DNA from: Agapanthus africanus
Taxonomy: Eukaryota; Streptophyta; Magnoliopsida; Asparagales; Amaryllidaceae
Length of the DNA stretch: 64,000 nt
Assembly: GCA_030015575.1 (NCBI GenBank)
Contig: JASDDO010000006.1
Span: forward strand, 381,942,137-382,006,136
Direction: 5' to 3'
Program-made: the position numbers and the translations under genes
The notes under the pieces: model-generated
Told to the model about the DNA's origin: nothing
Database searches by the model: none
The model's input: only the letters and a program-made list of their open reading frames with translations
Part shown: positions 56,634-64,000 of the stretch, in pieces
Position numbering within the stretch: position 1 is the first letter of the stretch
Layout of the letters: each line of letters starts with the position of its first letter

Positions 56634-59600
56634 GCACCAGGAGGCCACAGTAAGGGGTATAAAATCAGTTTAAACTGGCTAAGAGATACATTTAGTAATA
56701 TCCCTGATGAAGCCACCGATGAAGTTTTGGATAAACATGCACGTGCCTACATTCTGTACATGATCGGTTCTTGGTTGATGCCGGACCAATCAGCAACGCA
56801 TGTCCATCCGTTATACCTTGGCTTCCTAACGGATTTTGATGTCTGTGGCCAATATGCTTTGTCACACCCCGCTTCCCAAAATACGGAATACAAGGGGTTG
56901 ACAAGGCCAGCCATGCTCCTACGGTCAAGCAAGTGTCCTGCCGTAGTCACACTTCGGCTTCTAGTTTTGCATGGTAAACAGTAAATAATGCGCAGGTAAT
57001 GAGAAATGCAGTAACTGGAACAAAACAGTAAAATGAACTGACCTGATGAGAAACAAAAGATATAACTCTGGATAGCTAAACAAGATGTCCGTGATGTGCG
57101 TCTAGTCCAGGTCCAGGCTAAATCTTCTCCTCACACTGAGCATGCATACTCAGGTCGTCAGAGCGACACAATAGCAATATAATATATAAAATCATGTGAC
57201 AATTCTAGCAGTGATAATAGTTATATATAACAGTAGATCAATGGCAGTACGGGTATGAACATGCAGTAATCAATGCAGCGGAACAGTAAAAGCAGTGGAA
57301 TGATATGCCACGTATGTCAACACAGTAAGTAAGATATATCAATGCTAGTATCCTTATCAGTCTCTAAGTCTCACTGTATAAGTCACTAAGCCTAACGTCA
57401 GTCCAAGTGTGAGAGTCAACCACTCGCGAGTGTCCTCCACCCAAGGGTAGAACCCAAGGGCAAGGGACCACGGGCCCAACATGTATATCACGGTAATAAT
57501 CATGTACCCTGTAAATCTCCATATATCTCCCTAATATATAAGCCGGCATGGGACTCCCGAGATTCCGTTGAACTCACACTCAAACTACCCCACACCCTGT
57601 GGTCTACATCAAACACTAACCATAACCCTAAATACCAATCGGTCGGTGACAAGTCTGCACGAGAACTGGAGGCAGGACCTCCATCAAGCACGTCCCGACT
57701 AATACCTAAGATAAATGGCAGTGTCTGGTGCCTTATCTGTGACACCCGTGCACGAGCTTCCATAAGTGTCCCATACCACTTATAGTCACACGTACACGCG
57801 TCCCACAGACGTCGACAATGCAATAGAATAATAAGGTTCACTGATTGTGTACAAGTACGTATCACTTTCACTTATTCACTGATACACGAACACTAACGTA
57901 CTTGCCACAATCATCACTAATACCTAACACTGGGTAAATGCACGTTATCACTAGGTTATTAACGCAGTGACATGTGTATGACATGATGCGTAAACAGTAT
58001 ATAAAGCATGTTTATGATGTCATGAATTAGTAATCTACCACTTGAATAATATATCATAAATCATACGGTTACAGTTTAGTGAAACGATGAATGGGGAATA
58101 AATAGTATGTTCAGTTATCTATCCAGCGAATTTGGTTTCATGCCAATCGGGTTCCCGGATCATTAGTTATAGCCATTTCATTTTAAGCGTTCGCGGCTGG
58201 AAATCCGGTTTCAGAATCAGAAGTCCGTTTCGCAACGCATTTTAATTCCAATTGGGATCAGATTTTAGCGACGCTACTGTTGAATGAAATCTAGGTTTTT
58301 CAGTAAGGTTTTCAACACAATAGACGGATTCTCAATCGCGTCTGTACATCAGGAGATATACACTGTTTAATACTAGTATGTCAATTCTGATTCTATTGGG
58401 ACTGTTATGCGTCCCGATCTTTTAAATTACAGATTAAATAGCAAACGATGACGAAACAGAATGAAACCACTTGTGTTACCTAGCTAACAGTTTCACCTTT
58501 TATAAACAGTGGATTTCCGCAACCTACGAGTTAAGGAAACAGTGTGGTGCTCATCACGGGACAGCACACAGTAAACAGAGTCGCTCTGTACTGCAGTCCA
58601 GAGTCGCACTCCGATCCAAATATTGTTACAGTTTAGGTACAGAAACAATTAGAAACTTACATAGGGTTATAGGTCGTCGAGTCATCTTCGATTTAAGCCC
58701 TCGAACGTATCATTCCAGTATCTATATAATTTATGGTGATTTTAACGGTTTTCAGGTATGGGGAATTTCCAGTTTTACAGGTAAACTAGGGTGTAGTCGT
58801 TTTAGTCATTAACGGTCATATTTTCCAACGAAATTCACACACTAGATTCATAGCCATACGGGCCAGATTATACAATTGAATTCCGCCAATTTAAATGATG
58901 ATTTCCATTGAGGACATGCATCGAACAGTTGCGACATAATATTTAACAGAAAAGTAAAACATGGGGTATACACGATTGTAATTTGTAATTATCATAAAGT
59001 AGCGTGTAGCAAGTAGAGAACTTGTCTGAAAATGTGTCGACAATAATACTGTAGTGGTATCAGCACGATCGCGCCACGAACGCAGCACCGGCTCAGTCCT
59101 TTGGAATCCGACAATTTCACTCGATCTAGCTGCTCTTCGTGCCTTCCTTTTCTTCACTGCTTCACGCTGTTCCTTGATTTGATGTGAGGGAGGGTGAGAC
59201 GCTGATAAAGGGAGAGAAATTTAGAGAGAGAGGAAGAGAGAATTAGAGAGAGGGGGAATTAGAAAGAGAGAGAGAGAATTAGAGAAATTGAGAGGGGGGG
59301 AATTAGAGAGAAAGAACATGGGTGAGATGAGAGAGAGGGAATAGAATGAATGAGAATTAAGTGGTGATTAATAGGATTTTAAAAGGGATTAATGGGGGAA
59401 ATTAATTGGGATTAAAGAGGCATTAACTTGGTGGTTTAATAGGAATTTATAGAGGAGATTTGGATTTGGATTTAAAGGGATTTAAAAGAAATGAGGTGGG
59501 ATAATTGTTATTTTAATGGGCTGGGGAGGGAAAATGGGCTCGGGCCAAGGGATAAGATAGTAGGGAAAAGAAAGGGGCCGGGCTTGGGATTTTAAGTGAA

Positions 59601-61583
59601 TGAGAAAAGTATTAGAGGAGTGGGCCGGCTTTGGGCTTGGGAAAAGTAACGACTGGGCTAAAAATGAACAAGAAAGGGGATAATAAAAGAGGAAGGGAAT
59701 GAGGGTTTGGGTTGGGGAAATTTAAAAGATATGAGATTAGATTAGGATTTGGGTTTTTAGAATAATACAAATAATAATTATAAAATAAATAAATTTTGAG
59801 AGTGACAAAAATACGGATATTGGTATTCAAAAGGACCGGGTATTACATGCTTGGGGAGCAGGGGTCCTGGCCTTTCTTTATAAGGAACTCAATAAGGCAT
59901 GCGCTCCTACGAAAAATAAAATTTATGGATGCATTACATTACTTCAGGTAAATTCTTTATTTTTCACAGCTAGAATTTTGCAAAATTGCCATATTGGTTT
60001 TCTCTCTTATAATCTGAAACTTTATTTATAGATCTGGTCATAAGAGCATTTGTATATAGGAAGACCGGAGAATGTTAAAATAACTGGTTTGGATATCCCT
60101 GGAAAGCCGCTCGGCTGTTGGTGGAATGGGAAGAAAGCGTATAAGGCTCCTCGTCGAGTACTTAAGTACTATAGAGATGAGTTGGATCGCATGGAGGCGG
60201 CTCAAGTAACTATAACTTAGATAATTAAATTTGTTTTACAATTTTAAAATACCTTAATCACAATTTTTTTACTATGTTATTTGCGCAGTTTCTGTGGACG
60301 CCTTATACAGCAGATCGTCTACAACGCTTACCCGGCATCTGTCTCGAAGGAGAGCCGGTTTGGCGGGCTCGATGCCCACTTCTCTGCATTAATGTCGTTG
60401 TCATGCACCTCCCGGATAGGGTGTTGCGACAGTTTGATAGATCGCAGCATATTCCTGTCCCGCCGCCTTCGTCTATGACAATAGAGGGAGACATGCGAGG
60501 AGGAAAGACGGAGCGTGGTTGGAGGGAGCATCATCATCAATATTTGCTGAGATGGGAGGATAGGCAGTGTAGTATTGCCTTACAGCAAATAGGTGACCAC
60601 ACAGCCACCGACGCTACCAAAGCATATTTACAGTGGTATAAGCGTGTCACCATAAGATATCTTTCTGCTCCCCCCAACAACTTCCCAAACATCTCGCGAT
60701 ACGAGCCTAGAGGCCACATGGAACGAGATTTGGTAAGTTGAATTCTTTATATCATATTACTTTTTAACATCCGGCGGTATGAGTCAATACTTATTTCTTA
60801 TTTCTAATGTAACGACAGGCTCGTGGGTTGCATCTCGTACAAACAATGGTGCAGGAACCATACCCGACTGATGCTGGTCCGGCATCTCAGGCTCGATTTT
60901 CAAATGTAGACCAATTAATTGGTGGTGTATTCGGTTCATATGGTATTTCTCAACATTTATCGCCGGCACCGGAGCCGCAGTATCAGCCGGCACCGGAGCC
61001 GCAGTATGAACCGGCACCGCAGCCGCAGTATGACCCGGCACCAGAGCCGCAACATCAGGGAGATCCAGCGCAGCAGGATCGGTGGTTTGGATCACCATAC
61101 CGTCAGCAGCAACCCTGGCATACCGGACAGGCGCAACAACACCAGTCTTGGGGGTCAGGTTTTGCTAAACAGCCGTCTTGGGGGTCAGGTTTTGAGCAAC
61201 AACAGCACCCTTTGGGGTCAGGATTTGCGCAGCCATGGGGCCAAGGTTTTGTGCAACATCAGCCGCATGAAACCGGGACAGGTTCTTCGCTACAACTGCC
61301 CAGTTGGGATACGGATTTAGCGTCCTACGCAGATTTGTTGGGAGGCAGCACATATCTGACACCTGTCTCACATTCAGGTTCAGGATTTGCGGATCAACAG
61401 CCTATCCAAGACGCTGCTGAAGACGAAGCTGAAGCAGAACCCGAACCCGAAGCAGAAGAGCGGACGCCGCCGCCGCCGCCATCTATCCAAGAAACATGTG
61501 GTTCCTCCAGTCATCTCAGAAGGTATAGGCTTATGTCAAGCCTCCTCGGATTTCATAAGGGAACAGGAAAAGGAAAAAGATAG
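56634..61583 (+). pseudogene. Plant mobile domain (PMD/MAIN-like) gene carried by the MULE, disrupted
   Basis: Coding pieces: 56634-56859 continuing at 59853-59947 (the gap is a solo LTR), then 60032-60205, 60289-60732 and 60819-61583, all joined in phase 0 by GT-AG introns. Diagnostic words are HARAYILYMIGSWLMPDQSA, LAFLYKELNKA and FLWTPYTADRLQRLPGIC, as in proteins annotated MAIN-like or 'phosphatase 7 long form homolog'. The C-terminal exon adds repeated PAPEPQYQ units, Gln/Gly-rich WGSGF repeats and an acidic Glu/Ala run. The N-terminal third of the domain is missing upstream of 56634, a TAA at 60041-60043 interrupts the frame, and a 3-kb LTR splits the first exon. Domesticated relatives (MAIN, MAIL1) act in transposon silencing with PP7L; the role inside transposons is unknown. 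Confidence 0.85.
56860..59847 (+). mobile_element. Tekay-like (Ty3/Gypsy) solo LTR
   Basis: It is 2988 bp, starts TGTCACACCCCG and ends CCGGGTATTACA, the end pattern of Tekay/Del chromoviruses, whose LTRs are several kb long. A perfect duplication TGCTT (56855-56859 and 59848-59852) flanks it. No internal genes or internal LTR copies are seen. Orientation is assumed, as the ends are near-palindromic. A GA-rich low-complexity part lies at 59205-59345. Confidence 0.82.
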
Positions 61584-61584
61584 T

Positions 61585-62055
61585 ATTTAAATTTTACAAA
61601 CAGATAGGATTTTTTAACATTGGAAATTTGACGGATTCATTTTGATATTATAAATTTGACCGTCGAGATAGAAATCGGATAGGATTTTTTGGTATTGTAA
61701 ATTTTGACGGATTCATTCTGTAAAAAACATTGATATAGTGAAATTTTATTATTTAATTTAAATATTTTTTTCGTTTATTTACTTTTATTTTATTTTTAAG
61801 AATTATAATTATAATTATAATTATAATAATAATCATATTATAATTAAAATTATATTTATAATTATATAATTATAATTAAATTTATATAACAATAAATTAA
61901 AAAAATAAAAAAAAATGGGGCGGGTTCCCAGAACCCGCCCCCTATTCTGGGCGTGGGGGGTGGGGTGGCAAACCATCCTATTCTCCTAATTTTAATTTAA
62001 ACCCTTCTATTTTAATAATATATATTTAAAATAATAATATTTCAAAAAAAAACCC
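61585..62055. repeat. Right terminal inverted repeat of the MULE
   Basis: Inverse of 54308-54815: two AAATTTGACGGATTCATT-type words (61624, 61700), a TAATTATAAT-rich middle, one GGCGGGTTCCCAGAACCCGC palindrome (61921-61940) and the end TTTCAAAAAAAAACCC. It begins right after the PMD stop codon. Confidence 0.85.
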
Positions 62056-62065
62056 AAGTGGAGAG
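62056..62065. repeat. Right target-site duplication of the MULE
   Basis: AAGTGGAGAG, identical to 54298-54307. Confidence 0.92.
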
Positions 62066-63347
62066 TGAGCAGATACAGTGGTTTTGTATTTTGAAATGAA
62101 AGAGACTTTGCTTGCGGTAAGGGTAAAAAATTCTCACTGTTCAGTTGATGTAACATGGTGCCCTAAATGTGTAGAGCCTAATAGTAGTTGGGCAGATTTT
62201 ATTGTAAAGCCCATAACTGAAATTGAAATTGTTTATAGCTCTCTCCTTAGAATTTGTTTTTTCTAGGGTAAATTGTCACAAGCTCCCGGCCCGCTTCAAA
62301 TGTAAGAACCCTGGGCTTTTTGCTCTTGTTTAAAAAACCCTTGGGCCCAATCAAAACCTCCTATATACCAGTTGGCTGTGATATCTAAGCCGTTGTCTGT
62401 AATATCTAAGCAGCTGTAGTCGCATGTAATATCTAAGCCGTTGCAGTTGCATATAATATCCTAGCAGTTTTGATGGAATACAAAGCCTAAATGAAATATA
62501 ACCATGGGTTTTTTCACAAAGATTTTGAACAGCAGGCTCTTTCCAACAATTTCGAAAATTACAGGGGTTTTTAGACAACTCCTGAGCGGGACGGGAGCTT
62601 TTTGACAATTTACCCTTTCTTCTGTTTCCAACCAGAAAAGGTTAATATCACCCTTTTGTAGCTCATTTATTCGACTTATCAATAACAAGGCTTTGCCCCA
62701 AAAAAAAAATTTGGGGTTGGCTACATGATTTTATTTTATTTTTCACTCCACTCTATTAAGGATGGATTCTGATCATTTGCTATTTTCTTCCTCTTCTCTG
62801 ATTTGGAAGGTCGAGATCAGTGGAAAATAGGAGACCCCGGGTTAATAGGTTCAAGAAGGAGATCCGACAGTCTCTGCTTGGCAAGAACCCTGCTTGCTAA
62901 GCAGAGGATCCTAATCCATTAAGGATTTGTCTCCTCATTAAATTAACAAGTAATGTATCAATTTTAATCGACTTTATCCATGTAAATCATTTTTAATCAT
63001 CTCCACTCATGTTTGTTTATGTCTATTTTAACTACGACTTTACTCCTCATCTTTTGGTTTCTCATACACTCATTTATCATATATAACTTCAACTTTAATT
63101 TCTAAAATATGACTTGGAGCAGCAGCACAAACAAATTGCTTTGCCATTTCTTCATCGTGTCGAATATTAGTCAAGATATACCCTTCAATTGCAAGAAAAT
63201 TCAACCTACATGAACAAGAAAAGAAATTCATAATTCAAAAGAAAACATCAATCGGATTATGTTATCTTTAACAAAAGAATGATATCTAGACTCTTGTTTT
63301 CGCCATCAAATTGAAAACGGTCAGAATGATCTCGACGGCTCTTTGTG
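62066..63347. promoter_or_regulatory. Displaced CYPRO4 upstream region / LIL3 downstream region
   Basis: This is the sequence that would directly precede the CYPRO4 leader if the MULE were absent, and it ends at the LIL3 stop codon. It therefore holds the original CYPRO4 promoter and the LIL3 3' untranslated region. It contains the MITE at 62266-62616. I could not pick out a certain TATA box. No gene is seen in it. Confidence 0.65.
62266..62616. mobile_element. MITE with 30-bp terminal inverted repeats
   Basis: The ends are GGGTAAATTGTCACAAGCTC and the inverse of GGGTAAATTGTCAAAAAGCT, pairing over about 30 bp. Flanking 9-mers TTTTTTCTA and TTTCTTCTG agree at 7 of 9 places, which fits a Mutator-type MITE. 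Inside, an AATATCTAAGC(C/A)G word repeats four times at 62379-62468. Confidence 0.78.
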
Positions 63348-63905
63348 CTATCGAGCAAAGAAACTTTTTATGGATGCCAAGTATCCTGCTACCTAGACAA
63401 GAAACAAAATGAAGATCATTATGTTTGTAACTGTAGATAAATTTGGTGATAAAATACGACCCTGCGCTAGTATGCCATTTCCAGTTTGACCCTCGACAGC
63501 CAAGCCTGCTATAAGACTGATCATTGCCCATGCTCCATTAATCGCCTCAATGTGACGTTGTCTCTGAATTCATAACATTTCAAAGTATTGAATGAGATGT
63601 TATGTAAAAAGAACGACGATGCTAGAGACCAATTCGACACTGTATCTGAATTCTGAACGTATGACAGTTCGAATAAAACGAAATATAAAAGAGAACAAAG
63701 ATAACAAGAACATCAAATTAAAATGCTACACACAAATATGAATCCACACCACCAATTGCCATGTTATAGATAGGATAACTCAAGCTTTGCTCACTTGGAG
63801 TTTCCCTTTCGCCTTGATTTTTTGCATTTGTTCGGTTGCCAAGCGCTTGGCTTCTAAAGGATCAACCATAATAACGTCAGCTCGTTTGCCCTTTCCTCGT
63901 GGCGC
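63348..63905 (-). CDS. LIL3: LIL3 light-harvesting-like protein, last three coding exons (partial)
   Basis: Exons on the minus strand are 63795-63905 (37 codons), 63461-63562 and 63348-63388, with introns of 232 and 72 bp bounded by GT-AG. The pieces read GKGKRADVIMVDPLEAKRLA, then RHIEAINGAWAMISLIAG and GQTGNGILAQ, ending AGYLASIKSFFAR. The E..NGAWAM motif is the chlorophyll-binding helix of LIL3. In Arabidopsis LIL3 sits in the thylakoid membrane and anchors geranylgeranyl reductase and protochlorophyllide oxidoreductase for chlorophyll and tocopherol synthesis. The transit peptide and N-terminal exons lie beyond 64000. The last acceptor was chosen at 63389-63390 because it keeps phase with the preceding donor; an alternative AG four bases upstream shifts the frame. 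Confidence 0.88.
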
Positions 63906-64000
63906 CTGTCATTAAAAGGACAACAAGCAGGTTTTAGATGAGAACTAATTGGCAAAACAAAAAGCTCTTAAGAGAAGAACACAATGCACCAATAATGAGT
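63906..64000 (-). other. Intron of LIL3 (partial)
   Basis: Ends in an AG acceptor (63906-63907, minus strand). No coding sequence is seen up to the window edge. Confidence 0.7.

Larger units (their letters stand above)
54308..62055. mobile_element. Mutator-like element (MULE) carrying transposase and plant mobile domain genes
   Basis: Terminal inverted repeats start GGGTTTTTTTTTGAAATATT and are about 470-510 bp long; the flanks are the perfect 10-bp duplication AAGTGGAGAG. Inside are a transposase gene (minus) and a plant mobile domain gene (plus) that run outward and stop next to the inner ends of the inverted repeats. Excluding the Tekay-like solo LTR and its extra duplication the element is about 4.76 kb. 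Both genes are damaged, so this copy is not autonomous. The clean duplication says the element, or its host, has not been rearranged at the edges since insertion. Confidence 0.93.

Noticed and set aside
62078-62266. 62-codon open frame beyond the MULE
   Set aside because: Lies in the displaced promoter region, has no known motif and ends at the MITE.

Overview
This window is nuclear DNA from a flowering plant, most likely a eudicot with a large, repeat-rich genome. The evidence is two plant genes with GT-AG introns (a CYPRO4/DEM-type Vid27-like gene and the 3' end of a LIL3 chloroplast gene), a Mutator-like transposon carrying a plant mobile domain gene, and LTR retrotransposons of the plant Tat, Athila, Tekay and Copia groups. 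I cannot name the species.

Positions 1-42868 are a nest of LTR elements with no intact host gene. The oldest layer I can see is a minus-strand Copia-like element without recognisable pol (5' LTR 40855-42868, internal sequence running left to 37377). It carries a solo Athila-like LTR (37887-39414, target duplication GCACA) and is cut by a minus-strand Ty3/Gypsy Tat element (5' LTR 36122-37376, 3' end beyond position 1). The Tat element is itself cut twice. Between its two RNase H domains sits a plus-strand, gag-only relative (4505-12927; 1.5-kb LTRs; minisatellite-rich 3' region). Between its gag and protease sits an Athila-like block (15689-34002). Inside that block is a young Copia-like element (20189-30039) whose 2133-bp LTRs look identical and whose target duplication ATAGG is perfect. 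All these retroelements are fossils or non-autonomous copies.

Positions 42869-47626 are intergenic, with a CACTA-like end, two fold-back MITEs in TA/GA microsatellites, and sequence I cannot assign. CYPRO4 (minus strand, two coding exons, 630 codons, one 4.7-kb intron) covers 47627-54211.

A Mutator-like element (54308-62055) sits 96 bp upstream of the CYPRO4 start codon, flanked by a perfect 10-bp duplication. It has roughly 0.5-kb terminal inverted repeats, a damaged transposase on the minus strand and a damaged plant mobile domain gene on the plus strand. The two genes point outward, and the second is split by a 2988-bp Tekay-like solo LTR (duplication TGCTT). The insertion moved the original CYPRO4 upstream sequence to 62066 onward, where a 0.35-kb MITE also lies. 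The last three coding exons of LIL3 (minus strand) lie at 63348-63905.

Limits: everything was read by eye. Percent identities, exact tandem-repeat borders and the identity of positions 1-2330 are approximate. LTR-element coding parts are listed by location only.
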